Source of the DNA: CAVVUF01 sp963751425
Lineage (GTDB): Bacteria > Chloroflexota > Anaerolineae > Anaerolineales > UBA4823
Direction of reading: 5' to 3'
Assembly (NCBI GenBank): GCA_963751425.1
Contig: CAVVUF010000002.1
Coordinates: forward strand, 1,116,001 to 1,180,000
DNA length: 64,000 nt
Below are positions 33,565 to 43,414 of this stretch, piece after piece (position 1 is the first letter of the stretch; each line of letters starts with the position of its first letter). The translations under genes and the position numbers were made by a program. The notes beneath the pieces were generated by a model, which was given only the letters and a program-made list of their open reading frames with translations, did no database searches and was not told the origin of the DNA.

Positions 33565-34254
33565 TCATCTTCCTTTCAGCCCGGCGATGCGCTCGTGAAT
33601 GGCGGCCTCATCCGCAAAGAGGATCTCTTGCGTGGCGACTTCCCACAGGTCAGGTGGCACAGGCCGGTCACCAACCACCAGGCGCGGTTTGGCTTTGAAG
33701 TAAATCTCGCGCGTCAGGCGGTATGAATCGCCTCCGCCCAGCTCATGTGGGATGTCCGTCTTCTCCAGGGGATATTCGATCATCCAGCGCCGGAAACCGA
33801 TCGGGCTTTCTGCCACAATCAGGATTTCTTCTTGTCCCAGGTATTCCATGTGATATTCCATCTTGGCGGCGAAGAGGTGCGAGCCGATGCGCAGGCCGCG
33901 GTCGATGGCCAGGGTGTGGTAGCTCATGCCCACTTTTTCATTCTCCAGGCGCCCGTTCACTACTCCTACCAGGTAGCCATCCACCTGTCCCATCAAGCAG
34001 TATTCGCTCTTGACGCGGTGGCGGTACCAGGCCAACAGCTCGCCATACAAGCGCGCGCTGACGATATCATAATAGTCGCGCTCGATGAACAGGCAGGGGT
34101 GCACCGATTTGAGGATCACCGGCACATCCTCGCGCTCTGCCTGGCGCACGACCATTTTCTTGCCATTCGCCAGGGTGATCACCTTAGGGGGGTAGGGGGG
34201 CATGGGATATTGCGTGGGCCGCAAGACAGCTTCTAGTTCCATGTCAATTGGCAT
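33565..34254 (-). CDS. GNAT-like N-acyltransferase fold protein
   Basis: A 229-residue protein starting MPIDMELEAVLRP after AAAGGA. The region LANGKKMVVRQAEREDVPVIL opens a GNAT fold. GQVDGYLVGVVNGRLE is the central strand pair, LAIDRGLRIGSHLFAAKMEYHMEYLG resembles the acetyl-CoA-binding loop and helix (R/Q-x2-G-x-G/A), and EEILIVAES is the following strand. It probably transfers an acyl group from CoA to an amine or detoxifies an intermediate. Substrate unknown. It lies in the operon between the cyclase-family hydrolase and the thiolase. Confidence 0.65.
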   Translation of the reverse strand: MPIDMELEAVLRPTQYPMPPYPPKVITLANGKKMVVRQAEREDVPVILKSVHPCLFIERDYYDIVSARLYGELLAWYRHRVKSEYCLMGQVDGYLVGVVNGRLENEKVGMSYHTLAIDRGLRIGSHLFAAKMEYHMEYLGQEEILIVAESPIGFRRWMIEYPLEKTDIPHELGGGDSYRLTREIYFKAKPRLVVGDRPVPPDLWEVATQEILFADEAAIHERIAGLKGR

Positions 34255-34272
34255 ATTATTTTTTCCTTTCTC

Positions 34273-35154
34273 TCAGCTCAAGTTGGCCAGGCTGAGCTTG
34301 TTGATGGTATCCGCGTGCTTGGGATCGTAAAAGTCTCCAAATTTTGTCTTGGGTAGGGCAACTTTCTTCGCCGTTAACGCTTCATACCTATCGTCCTCAA
34401 CCATTGCCACGCAGCGCCCGATGCACAACTCACCGTCCACGAAGCGCCAGGGGAAGAAGCCCACGGTAACACGCTGGTTGACGAACAGGTCGATCTCGCC
34501 GCCGATGCACTCGGCGTGAATGATGCCGTAGGGGAACATCTCCAGGTGCATCAGCTGGTATTTGCTGTCATCGAAGAAGTCTGCCAGGGGCATGCCATAT
34601 TTCTTCTTGAACACCTTCTCAGCCTCACGTGCCTGGCGCGGCATCCAATCCCGGATGATGGTGTTCATGGGGTGGTCGGCACTGCCGCAGTCCACGCCGA
34701 TCCAGCGCAGCTTCTTCTTCTTCGCCCAAATGGCAAACTCCCGGTCAGGTCCCGGGTGCTTGACCATGTAGCGCACCTCGTCGGCGGTGGGCATATCCCA
34801 GCCGAAATGGTGGTAGCCGGTATGGATGATCAGGATGTCGCCTTCGCGCACCTCGACGCGCTCTTCGACCATCTGGCTGGTGTAAACATCGTAGTCGCCG
34901 CAAATATCGCTCAGGTCGACCACGGCGGCATCGTGCACCAGGAAGTCCATATCCAGCGAGGCGATATCCTTGCCAGGGGTGTGGAAGTGGATCTCACCAT
35001 CCAGGTGTGTGCCGAGGTGGTTTGAGTGGGTGACCACCTGCCCGTTGGCTCCGTTGGGCGCCAGGCGTTTGAAGTATTTCACCTGCAGCGGCTCATAGGT
35101 GGGCCAGGGCGGGGTGGCGATGCCGAGGGGAATGGTCAGGTCAATGAATTTCAT
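34273..35154 (-). CDS. Cyclase-family metal-dependent hydrolase
   Basis: A 293-residue member of the putative cyclase family, which includes kynurenine formamidase and isatin hydrolase. The family signature H-x-G-T-H-x-D-x(n)-H is seen in SNHLGTHLDGEIHFH, with IHTGYH further on. These enzymes use Zn or Mn to hydrolyse cyclic or N-formyl amides. Next to a molybdenum hydroxylase, a ring-opening step on an oxidised N-heterocycle is a sensible inference. GGAG precedes ATG 35154. A 112-bp gap upstream holds a dispersed repeat. Confidence 0.85.
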   Translation of the reverse strand: MKFIDLTIPLGIATPPWPTYEPLQVKYFKRLAPNGANGQVVTHSNHLGTHLDGEIHFHTPGKDIASLDMDFLVHDAAVVDLSDICGDYDVYTSQMVEERVEVREGDILIIHTGYHHFGWDMPTADEVRYMVKHPGPDREFAIWAKKKKLRWIGVDCGSADHPMNTIIRDWMPRQAREAEKVFKKKYGMPLADFFDDSKYQLMHLEMFPYGIIHAECIGGEIDLFVNQRVTVGFFPWRFVDGELCIGRCVAMVEDDRYEALTAKKVALPKTKFGDFYDPKHADTINKLSLANLS

Positions 35155-35185
35155 AAGTTGGTCTCCTTGTTAGATTTTAAATTAT

Positions 35186-35215
35186 GCTCACGGATTACAC
35201 GGGTCACACGGATTA
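35186..35215. repeat. Dispersed ACGGAT-type intergenic repeat, copy 2
   Basis: GCTCACGGATTACACGGGTC followed by ACACGGATTA: a ~9-bp periodic ACGGAT unit in the gap between the cyclase and HEAT genes of the operon. It shares GCTCACGGATTACAC with the copy at 26159. Confidence 0.65.
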
Positions 35216-35266
35216 AAAGAAGCACACGGAAAGACGGAAAAAGCGGAAAAGGCGGATTTTTTCACA

Positions 35267-35896
35267 TTAATTCTTTTCGGCATCTCGGATTACCTTCTTG
35301 ACCCTGGTCACTTGCCCTCCCTGTAAATCCTCCAGCTTCTTCTCTAGCACCTGGATAAAAACAGATTTGTTATTCCCATTCACAGCAACCAGGGTTTTCT
35401 CAGCGTGCTGAGGGACACTCTTGGGGCGGCAGGTAGCCAGGTGATTGCATAAATAGGGGAAGATGACCTGGTTGTACTCTTGCTTTGTAGAAGCGATGGC
35501 TGCCAGAGTCCCCACGCCATTATCCTCGGTGATGACCGAGCCTTTCTCCATGGCATGTTGAATCTCCCCAGCATGCGGGAATAACTCATCGGCTTTAATG
35601 GCTGCCACGGTGGATAGTGACAGCATCCCTCCCCATACCAGGCGGTTCTCCCGGCTCTTAAGCAGCTTGAGGAAGTCGGGAGTGTAAGCCGCGATTAGCT
35701 CCGGCTTGAGATAACCAATCTCGTATATAACTTTGATGCAGTCCGATTGTATATCGGTATCTTTATTCCAAAGATTTTCAGCAATTTCGCGGATGCCGGC
35801 GGTATCCCCGTTCTGTACCAGCTCTTGGGCCAATTTCTGATTAGGCACTTCATCACGGCGATTCTGGGCACAGGCAAGTTTAATCAAGACAGACAT
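35267..35896 (-). CDS. HEAT-repeat-like helical protein
   Basis: About 209 residues from Met 35896 (MSVLIKLACAQN), preceded by AAGGAAAA. The frame is open to 35929. Several helical pairs recur (EIAENLWNKDTDIQSDCIKVIYEIGYLKPELIAAY; FLKLLKSRENRLVWGGMLSLSTVAAIKADEL; EKTLVAVNGNNKSVFIQVL), typical of HEAT/ARM repeats that bind other proteins. It ends with a basic helix. Its place 10 bp after AllG suggests it assists a neighbour enzyme complex, though its sequence offers no catalytic motif. Confidence 0.65.
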   Translation of the reverse strand: MSVLIKLACAQNRRDEVPNQKLAQELVQNGDTAGIREIAENLWNKDTDIQSDCIKVIYEIGYLKPELIAAYTPDFLKLLKSRENRLVWGGMLSLSTVAAIKADELFPHAGEIQHAMEKGSVITEDNGVGTLAAIASTKQEYNQVIFPYLCNHLATCRPKSVPQHAEKTLVAVNGNNKSVFIQVLEKKLEDLQGGQVTRVKKVIRDAEKN

Positions 35897-35906
35897 CGGA
35901 TTTTCC

Positions 35907-37304
35907 TTATAGATTGGCCAGACTCTCAAATGCCTCTCTAAAGCACTTCTCCGGCGCCCTCAAAATCCCCGCGCCTACCATCCCAACGCCGGGATCCTTG
36001 TGGGCGATGCCGGTATTGATCTGCGGCAGGATGCCCGTTTCCATCACCTTGCGCACATCGATGCCCAGGGGTGTGCCGCGGAAATTGAGCGCCGGGATGG
36101 TCAGATTTTCGTGCTCGCTGAAGGTGATCTCGTACATTTCCAGGGTGGCCTGGAGTGACATTTGCGGACTGCCGCCTACGAATTTGACGATGGCAGGCGC
36201 GGCAGCCATGGCCATGCCGCCGTAGCCGGCGGTTTCGGTGATGGTGCTGTCACCGATATCGGGGTTGGCGTCTTTCTCGGTGAACTGCGGGAAGTACAAG
36301 CCCTGCACCTGCCCCGCCGGGGCGGTGAACCAGCGCTCCGGTTGGCAAGACAGGCGGATGCCGAAATCGGTGCCGTTGCGTGCCATAACGGTGACAATGG
36401 TGCTGCCTGGGATCCCTTCAGCCGGCTCGAGCAGGGCTTTACCAGCCGGCATGCTCAGGTTCAGGAAGAAATGATCGTTGCGATCAATGAACTCGATCAC
36501 CCTCGCCAGAGTCTCGTTCTCTTGGCTGGTGCGCGCCAGGGCAGGAGCAATCGCCCGTAGGAAGAGCGAGGTGGCTGCCCGGTTGCGGTTGTGACATTCG
36601 TCCCCCATATGCAGTGCCTGGGCGATCAGGCTTTTGATATCGATGCCGTCTGGCAGGGTCTGCAAAGCCCGGTCGAGGGCGGGGTAGAGATCGGTCTCCA
36701 TCCATTTCAGGCGGGCGGTGACCTCCGGTCCCATGCCGCCGTAGCGCAGCACCTTGCCCAGGCCTTCGTTCTGGGTACAGTAGGCCTTGTTGCCGAAGGT
36801 CTTGTTCTCCAGGATGAACACAGGCATGGAAGGGGAGACCACACCAGCCATGGGACCGACGGCATGGTGGTGATGGCAGGGCGAGAACTCCACCGCGCCA
36901 GCAGCAGCCATTTGAGCGGCTTCATTCTCGTCGTGCGCCAAGCCTTCATAGATCAATGCGCCGATCACCGCACCGCGCTGCGGGCCGCACATGCGCTCCC
37001 AGGTGATAGGAGGTCCAGCGTGCAAGATCAGGCGGGCGTGCATGCCAGGGATAACCTGGCTGGCGATACCCATGCCCACTAAAACGGGTCTTCCCTGCTG
37101 GATGCGACGGCACACTTCCCGGTTGGCTTCGTCAATGTCCACTCCACCGTGGGTTGTGCGCAGATGCGGTACGGCTGGGGGTTTCCAATCCAGCTCAACA
37201 ACTGGAATGCCCTGGTTGCGCACGGATTGCGCCATGCTCGCCAACCCCAAGTTGATGACGTTGAGCGGCTTTCCGAAAATATCTTCGATCATAGGCTCTT
37301 TCAT
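35907..37304 (-). CDS. allG: DUF1116 protein, AllG-like subunit of oxamate carbamoyltransferase
   Basis: A 465-residue DUF1116/YlbE family protein with the GAVEFSPCHHHHAVGPMAGV segment rich in His, TFGNKAYCTQNEGLGKVLRYG, and LHMGDECHNRNRA. In E. coli the FdrA (AllF), YlbE (AllG) and YlbF (AllH, DUF2877) proteins form the transferase that splits oxalurate into oxamate and carbamoyl phosphate in allantoin use. Here AllG follows FdrA by 23 bp on the same transcript, while only a degenerate AllH is in view. GGGA lies upstream of ATG 37304, and a second Met at 37292 is possible. Confidence 0.88.
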   Translation of the reverse strand: MKEPMIEDIFGKPLNVINLGLASMAQSVRNQGIPVVELDWKPPAVPHLRTTHGGVDIDEANREVCRRIQQGRPVLVGMGIASQVIPGMHARLILHAGPPITWERMCGPQRGAVIGALIYEGLAHDENEAAQMAAAGAVEFSPCHHHHAVGPMAGVVSPSMPVFILENKTFGNKAYCTQNEGLGKVLRYGGMGPEVTARLKWMETDLYPALDRALQTLPDGIDIKSLIAQALHMGDECHNRNRAATSLFLRAIAPALARTSQENETLARVIEFIDRNDHFFLNLSMPAGKALLEPAEGIPGSTIVTVMARNGTDFGIRLSCQPERWFTAPAGQVQGLYFPQFTEKDANPDIGDSTITETAGYGGMAMAAAPAIVKFVGGSPQMSLQATLEMYEITFSEHENLTIPALNFRGTPLGIDVRKVMETGILPQINTGIAHKDPGVGMVGAGILRAPEKCFREAFESLANL

Positions 37305-37327
37305 ATAATTTTCCCAAAAACCATCCG

Positions 37328-38950
37328 CTAATCTTCGCCAATCTTAGGCTCATCAATTTGTTTAATAAGGATTAGCGAGAATTCGCGGATTTCATTGAAT
37401 TTCAGGATTTCGACAACCCTGCGAGCAGCCGCAGCATTGCTTTCGCATGCCTCCACCCCGGCAGCTTCGAGCGCACTCACCTGCTTTTTGAGATCCTGTG
37501 GATCGCCCTCAGTGCCGGTTACCGAAGCGACCACCATAAGCTCGCGGCCCTCGATTTAGGGCTGCCTGGCGTGCCTGGTGGATGGCGGGTGCGAGCTCGG
37601 AAGCTGGGTCGGGGTGGGCACCGTAGCCCAACACCACATCCAGCATGATAACGGAAACCTGTGGATCGGAGGCCTCCTGCAGTAAACGGCGGATGCGCAG
37701 ATCGTTGTCGATCATGGGGTGCGGCCTGCCCACGGTGAACTCCTCCTCCCCCAGGTCGAGGGCACAGTGACCCTGGCTGTGGAGTGAATCGGGCAGCCGG
37801 TCCGCCTCTTCCAGCGGTGCATTGGAGAGGACCGGTTCCGTCAGCAGGTCTCTCCAGACCACTTGCGCTTCGTAGCACAGCGTTCCGCCGGAAAAGAGCC
37901 CCCGCAAATAGCGCTGACTGGGCTGCAAGTGCAACTGAAAGGCAGCAGGTTGTTTTGTCTGGATGGGGGGGAGCGTATTCCAGCTGCCCGTTTTTAGATA
38001 ACCGGCGGTTAAGTGGGCAGCTTGCTCCAGGGTGTAAGCATAGTGGACTCCTGGGGTTTCCCCCCCCCAAGGGCTTTGGTACGACTTCCTAAAAAGCATA
38101 CAACGGTTGGCTTCTGGCTGATGACTGCTTGTTCAAGCACCCGGGCAGCCACGGAGGCGGCAGGTGGCTTGCTGATCAAGATGATCAATTGGGTATCCGG
38201 GTCTTGCTGCAGGGCTTTCAAGCCTGCCAGCATCATCAACCCACCCACTTCTTCCTTGAGATCGCGCCCTCCGGTGCCAATGCCCTGCGAAATCCCCACG
38301 CCCTGCCTGGCTAACAATGTGCTGACTTCCTGCAGGCCCGTGCCCGCCGCTGAGACAATTCCCACCGGGCCACGCGGTAGAACGTTGGCAAAGCCCAGCG
38401 CTGTCCCATTGAGGATGGCTGTACCCGCACCAGGACCCATTAACAGCAACCCATGCTCGACAGCATAGCGCTTGAGGGCAATCTCGTCATCCAGGGAGAC
38501 ATTATCGCTGAACAACAGCACGTGCAGCCCTTGGTGGAGGGCCTCCCAGGCTTCATCTGCCGCATAGCGCCCCGCCACCGAGATCACCGCCAGGTTGGCA
38601 GCTGGGTTGCTGTTCAATGCGCTGCGCAGGGTTTTTGGGCGGAATGTTCCACTGGTTGTTTCGGAAGCCTGTTTTTTATTCAAAAGCTTCTCAGCCTCGG
38701 CCAGCGCTTGATCGACGGCATTATCTACGCCCCTCACCGCCAATACCAGGTCATTGGGCGAGGCTGTTTCGATATCCGGGGTTAGCAGCCCAGCGTTCTT
38801 CAGTAAGCCTTTATTGGCTTCGGTTGCCATAACGACTGCAGCATCTTTAACCCCTTCCAGGTGAGATACCTCCCGCGCCACCAGCATCAAGGTGACTGAG
38901 TCATGATATTCACTGGGTTTTATCAGGCTTTTAACGGTCAAAGCTGCCAT
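37328..38950 (-). CDS. fdrA: FdrA/AllF-like protein, two frameshifts
   Basis: About 541 codons, the usual FdrA length. It resembles succinyl-CoA synthetase alpha chains with a CoA-binding Rossmann region: VLAVRGVDNAVDQAL, then NLAVISVAGRYAADEAWEAL, GLLLMGPGAGTAILNG and a VGIVSAAGTGLQEV loop, and later VIMLDVVLGYGAHPDP. Two one-base errors break it: within the C9 run 38060-38068 (after SRTKALGG, resuming ETPGVHYAY) and near 37551 (ALNRG resuming RELMVVASVTGTEGD). It starts 2 bp after the molybdenum subunit gene. In the family it works with AllG/AllH in carbamoyl transfer. Confidence 0.85.
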
Positions 38951-38952
38951 GT

Positions 38953-41308
38953 TTACTCCACCAGGCCAGCATCCTGCATGAGCAAGTAGATCTTTTCTGA
39001 AGAATAGGGCGGGGCGCCGGGGCGAATACCGATCGCATCATAAATGGCGTTGGCGATGGCCGGCACAGTGGGGACCATGGGATGCTCGCCGATGCCGCGC
39101 GCCCCCCAAGGGCCGTCATCCTGCGGGACTTCAACAATAATAGCCTGCACCTCTCCAGGGGCGTCGGCGCTGGTCGCAATGCGGTAATCGACGAAGCTGG
39201 GATTCTGTACCACGCCGTCTTTGAGCTGCAAGGCCTCGAACAGAGCGGTACTTACCCCTTGAACAAAGCCCCCTTCCATCTGCGCCCGCACCATCTCGGG
39301 GTTGATCGCTTTTCCAACATCGAAGGCGGTTACGCCGCGCAGCACTTCCACCCGCCCGGTATCCAGATCGACTTCCACTTCAACAGCTTGAGCGCCAGTG
39401 GTGTAGTGGACCACGGCCCGCGGCCCTTGTCCGGTCTGGGCATCCAACCCGGTCACGTAAGTGGGCATGAAATTGCCGCGCCCGACGATTGGCCCACCAA
39501 TCCAACCCTGGTCGTTCGGCTTGGGCAGGCCATAGATGACGATATTCTTGAGCGGGAGTGACTCTTCGGATTTATAAGAGATTACGTTGCCATTGACGAT
39601 ATCCAGGTCTCGTGGCATTTTCTCCCCAGCTTTCGGCAACCATATCCAGGATCTGCTGGCGGGCATCGCGCGCCGCGGCTGCCACAGCGTTGCCCATGCT
39701 CCAGGTCAGGCGGCTGGCAACGGTCTGCCATTCATAGGGGCTGGTATCGGTATCCAGGGGCCCAGTGACGCGCACCCAATCATAGGGAACACCGAGAGAG
39801 GCAGCAGCGATCTGGGCAGCGATGGTAAATGATCCTTGCCCGATCTCCTGACCGCCTACCTTAACTGTCACGCTGCCGTCTTCGTTCAGGAGCACCTCGG
39901 AGCTCGAGCCGGCGTTAGGCGGCATGGCAGGGGCTTTCCACATCAGGGCGATGCCCTTGCCGCGGCGTTTATTGGCGGCGCTGGGAGGATCTTTTTGGCC
40001 CCAGCCGATGGCCTCAGCAGCTTTGGTGATACACTGCTCCAACCCTGTGGGATGCATGGTCATGCCGGTGACCACTGTGTCGCCGGTCTTGATGCAGTTC
40101 AGCTTGCGGAAAGCAACCTTATCCATGCTGATCTGCTCCGCCAGCTCATCGATGCACTGCTCCAGCCCGGCGTGCATCTCAGGCATGCCGAAGCCGCGCA
40201 TCGGACCTCCAACCGGGTGGTTGGTATAAATGCAGTAGGAGTCAGCATGCACATTCGGTACGTTATAAGGTCCCGTGCAGCTGTACCCGGAGGCGCGGGT
40301 TATATTGACACCGTATTCGGTGTAAGCACCGCCATCCCAATAATAGCTGTTCTCCATAGCGAGGAGACGACCCGCACTGTCGCAGCCCATCTTGAAGTGC
40401 GCCACCATCGCCTGGCGCACAAAGGCGGTATAGAACTCTTCTTCGCGGGTCAGGCGCAGTTTTACCGGTCGGCCGCGCACTTTGCTGGCAATGGCGACCG
40501 CCAGGGCTTCCATGCTCACCCCGGCTTTACTCCCAAATCCGCCCCCTACGAAGGGAGCGATGACCTGCACATCGGATTGAGAGGTGTGCAGTGCCTTGGC
40601 GATCAGGTTGCGCTGGGCGAAGGGCGACTGCGAGCTTCCCCACAGCTTGATCTTGCCGTCTTCATCGACGCGGGCGATCGCGATGTGCGGCTCGATGGGC
40701 ACATGCTGGATATGTGGAATGCGGTAGCTGCGCTCCACGATTGCGGCACAATCCTTCCAGGCCGATTCTGGGTCGCCGCGGCGCAGCTTGAAATGGTTGG
40801 AGATGTTCGTGCCTGGCACTGGGAAGATAAAGTTCATCACTTCGTATTTCCCGAGGTCGGGATGCAGCAGCGGGGCTTCTTTAGAAGCTCCGTATATCGG
40901 ATCGAACACGCCTGGCAGCAGTTCATAATCGACCTCAATCAGGTCGAGTGCTTTTTCGGCGATCTCTTCACTCACGGCTGCTACTCCCGCTACCGGATCG
41001 CCAATGTAGCGCACACGATCGCGGCAGAAGATGAAGCGGTCCTGGATGTACAGCCCCAGGTAGCCGGGAAAATCCTCGCCGGTGACCACGGCCTTCACAC
41101 CTGGAAGCTGGAGGGCTTTGGATATATCGATATTCTTGATCAGGGCATGCGGGTGTGGGCTGCGCTTGATACGCGCAAAAAGCAGCCCTGGCCCGAACTG
41201 GATATCATCGGCGTAGATAGCTGCTCCGGTGACCTTTTCACGGGCATCCACGCGGGGTACGTTCTCTCCGATGGGGTGGGGGAAATTTTGGTGAACTTTA
41301 GCGTTCAT
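38953..41308 (-). CDS. Molybdenum hydroxylase large subunit (xanthine dehydrogenase family), frameshifted
   Basis: About 785 codons of a Mo-pterin cytosine dinucleotide-binding subunit. It begins IGENVPRVDAREKVTGAAIYADD, the family N-terminus. Mo-site landmarks include FVGGGFGSKAGVSMEALA, GGPMRGFGMPEMHAGLEQ and, at the end, GARGIGEHPMVPTVPAIANAI with the catalytic Glu region of G-x-G-E. A one-base loss in the C4 run at 39624-39627 separates AESWGE from KMPRDLDIVNG. It overlaps the upstream 2Fe-2S gene by 4 bp. Likely hydroxylates a purine or other N-heterocycle, passing electrons through 2Fe-2S and FAD subunits. The exact substrate is not determinable. Confidence 0.88.
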
Positions 41309-41799
41309 GCGACACCTCCACCTGAGCTGGCTGCGATTTTTTTACTGGCTTTCTGAACCGCTGAAAAGATGCTCAGGTAACCAGTGCAGCGGCATAGGTT
41401 ACCTACCAGGGCTTCGCGTACTTCCGCTTCAGACGGGCGCGGGTTGCGCTTCAGGAGGGCATAGGCTGACATCAAAATGCCAGGCGTGCAAAAGCCGCAC
41501 TGCACACCTCCTGCATCCATCAAAGCTTCCTGGATCGGGTTTAGCACACCTGCCTGCGCCAGACCTTCGACGGTTAACACCTCTGCCCCTTCGCACTCAA
41601 CCGCCAGGACCATGCAGCTGTTGACCGCCTCGCCGTTCAGGATCACAGTGCATGCGCCGCATTCGCCCGCATTACAGCCATTTTTTGTGCCAGTGAGAGC
41701 CAGTTTTTCGCGCAGGAGCTGCAGGAGTGTCAGGTTGGAGGGTACCACTAACTGTTCTGAAGAGCCGTTGATTTTCAAAGTGATGTGATGATCAGTCAT
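41305..41799 (-). CDS. Molybdenum hydroxylase [2Fe-2S] subunit
   Basis: About 164 residues from ATG 41799, which follows GGAGGA. Two clusters are clear: the plant-ferredoxin type CNAGECGACTVILNGEAVNSC and the all-helical type CGFCTPG with GNLCRCTGY. It carries electrons from the Mo site to FAD. It is separated from the FAD subunit gene upstream by 13 bp and overlaps the Mo subunit gene by 4 bp, giving the common FAD, FeS, Mo order of xanthine dehydrogenase-type three-gene enzymes. Confidence 0.93.
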   Translation of the reverse strand: MTDHHITLKINGSSEQLVVPSNLTLLQLLREKLALTGTKNGCNAGECGACTVILNGEAVNSCMVLAVECEGAEVLTVEGLAQAGVLNPIQEALMDAGGVQCGFCTPGILMSAYALLKRNPRPSEAEVREALVGNLCRCTGYLSIFSAVQKASKKIAASSGGGVA

Positions 41800-41812
41800 A
41801 GGTTCCTCCGGC

Positions 41813-42742
41813 TCATGGAAGTGAATCTGCATGGGAAAGCTGCCTGGACACCGCTTCTAATCCTCGGTGGGTCAGGTTGCGGACCATGGCTCTGCGGTAA
41901 CGGGCGCTGCCGCGCACATCGTCGATTGGCGTACAAGCGTCTGCAGCCAGCCGGGCAGCCTGGAGAAGAGTTTCTGGGTTGAGAGCATGCTCTGCCAGGT
42001 AGGTTTCAGCCTGCGAGGTGAGCAGTGGAACCGGTGCCACCGAGGCAAGCGCAATGCGGAAACGAAAACCGGAACCTGCGCTGGCATCAGGATAGCCCAG
42101 CACGGTTACGCCAACGATCGCCAGGTCACTGAGCTTATTGCGCCCCAGCTTAAGATAGATACCCCTGCTCTGCGGGGGTGGCAGTGGGAAATGGAGGGAG
42201 GTGACGATATCTCCCGGCTGCAGCCTGGTCTTCCCAGGACCGAGGAAGAAGGATGAGATTGGCTCTTGCCGGAGGCCATGTGTTCCGTGTACATTCAGAC
42301 TACCCTGGAAAACCAGACAGGCTCCGATCGTATCTCCGGCAGGCGAGGCGTTGCACAAGTTGCCGGTCAGGGTGGCACGTGTGCGCAGCTGGTAGCTGGC
42401 TACAGACCGGCAGGCTTCAGCAAGCAGCGGGTAGTGCGCCTGCACCTCTGGTGAGGCGATGATAGCGTTCATGTTAACAGCCGCCCCGATCGTTAAGCCT
42501 GGCTCGGTCGGGCTCTCTTCTCCAGGATTGAAGTGTAGGAGTTGAGTCCCGTCCAGGTGCTTAACATCCACCAGGTAGCGCGGATGCAGAAATCCATCGC
42601 GCATACGCACCAGGAGATCGGTGCCTCCCAATAATGGGCGGGCGTCGTCCGGGTGGCGCGCCAGGAAATCGCTGGCTTCCGCGAGGGTCATGGGATGAAT
42701 ATAATCGAATTCAGGAAGGGAGGGGTGCGGAGTTATGCTCAT
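41813..42742 (-). CDS. Molybdenum hydroxylase FAD-binding subunit
   Basis: A 309-residue CoxM/XdhB-type protein. FAD pyrophosphate contacts are ARPLLGGTDLLVRMRDG and TLTGNLCNASPAGDT, with IGAAVNMNAI between them and a C-terminal CO dehydrogenase flavoprotein domain (LSDLAIVGVTVLG). It is the first gene of the long leftward operon that runs to the DUF35 gene at 32024. The promoter should lie in 42743-42900, an AT-rich stretch in which I see no clear -35/-10 pair but which holds a dispersed repeat. Confidence 0.9.
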   Translation of the reverse strand: MSITPHPSLPEFDYIHPMTLAEASDFLARHPDDARPLLGGTDLLVRMRDGFLHPRYLVDVKHLDGTQLLHFNPGEESPTEPGLTIGAAVNMNAIIASPEVQAHYPLLAEACRSVASYQLRTRATLTGNLCNASPAGDTIGACLVFQGSLNVHGTHGLRQEPISSFFLGPGKTRLQPGDIVTSLHFPLPPPQSRGIYLKLGRNKLSDLAIVGVTVLGYPDASAGSGFRFRIALASVAPVPLLTSQAETYLAEHALNPETLLQAARLAADACTPIDDVRGSARYRRAMVRNLTHRGLEAVSRQLSHADSLP

Positions 42743-42763
42743 GGGGTCACTTTAACTCCTTAA

Positions 42764-42798
42764 AGATTTTGACAGGATGGAGAGGATTAACAGATTTT
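42764..42798. repeat. Dispersed GACAGGAT/GATTAACAG intergenic repeat
   Basis: AGATTTTGACAGGATGGAGA followed by GGATTAACAGATTTT recalls a short periodic repeat (GACAGGATTAACAGGAT type) found in intergenic DNA of many bacteria. One copy is seen here, just upstream of the molybdenum hydroxylase operon. Confidence 0.5.
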
Positions 42799-42901
42799 AC
42801 TAGAAAATTGTTGTACAAAGACTATTAGCATTCAGTATATAGCTATTATCGTTTTTTTACAAATTAGGCCTCAACTGGCATTTGTTATCATTCCCGAGTG
42901 A

Positions 42902-43343
42902 CTTTTGTCACACATCCCCGATCTACATCCGATCAACATACGATTGGATCAGCTTGGGGAGGGTTTACAGGCTCTCCTGGGGCGGGAAGAGGTTTGACAC
43001 CCGCAGGCGATGATATCATCCTGGCTGCCTGCTAACCCTCAAGCGCTGGGGTCACAGGGTCTTACCTTTAGCGGATATCCGGATGTTGAGCCAGGAAGTG
43101 GTGAGGATGGCTTTCAACCGGACTAAGCTGCTCAGTGCAAATTTGAATGCCTGCGCGGCCGAAGGGCAAACGGATGAGCGGTTGATTGCTGCACTGGATG
43201 GGATTCTCACCGGGCAGCCGGAAGCGGAAGATTGTGCTGCTTTACTCCTAGCCTGGGGAGATTCTTCGGGCTGCGTAGTACTGGATGGGAAGGAGATTGC
43301 ATTTGAGCAGATCATCGGAGTTCGTTCCTTGACAGGTGAATAA
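42902..43343 (+). pseudogene. Truncated, frameshifted DUF2877 (AllH-like) remnant
   Basis: Three + frames laid end to end give a DUF2877-like C-terminal half. IRLDQLGEGLQALLGRG comes first, then GLTPAGDDIILAAC carrying the family's G-L-T-P-x-G-D-D motif, then LLTLKRWGHRVLPLADIRM and NRTKLLSANLNACAAEGQ to the stop at 43343. Shifts fall near 42975 and 43035. The first ~130 residues expected for the family are absent, because the DNA before 42900 is AT-rich and non-coding. The stop-free part from 43083 alone would encode 86 residues. DUF2877 is the third partner of FdrA and DUF1116, whose genes lie in the neighbouring operon on the other strand, so this looks like a decayed subunit gene. Confidence 0.7.
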
Positions 43344-43414
43344 AAGAGATTTATTATCCAAATAGGTAAAAAATTCTAATCCCAGCTCTAACTGATTCAC
43401 AAAGGAATGTGTGC

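Noticed and set aside
39836..41356. 506-codon open frame on the + strand opposite the molybdenum hydroxylase gene
   Set aside because: It is the antisense shadow of a clearly recognisable xanthine dehydrogenase-family subunit with its active-site motifs. The + frame has no recognisable domain.
42743..42900. 5' half of the DUF2877 gene
   Set aside because: All three + frames are AT-rich with stops and no family similarity. The 5' half is missing, not merely frameshifted.
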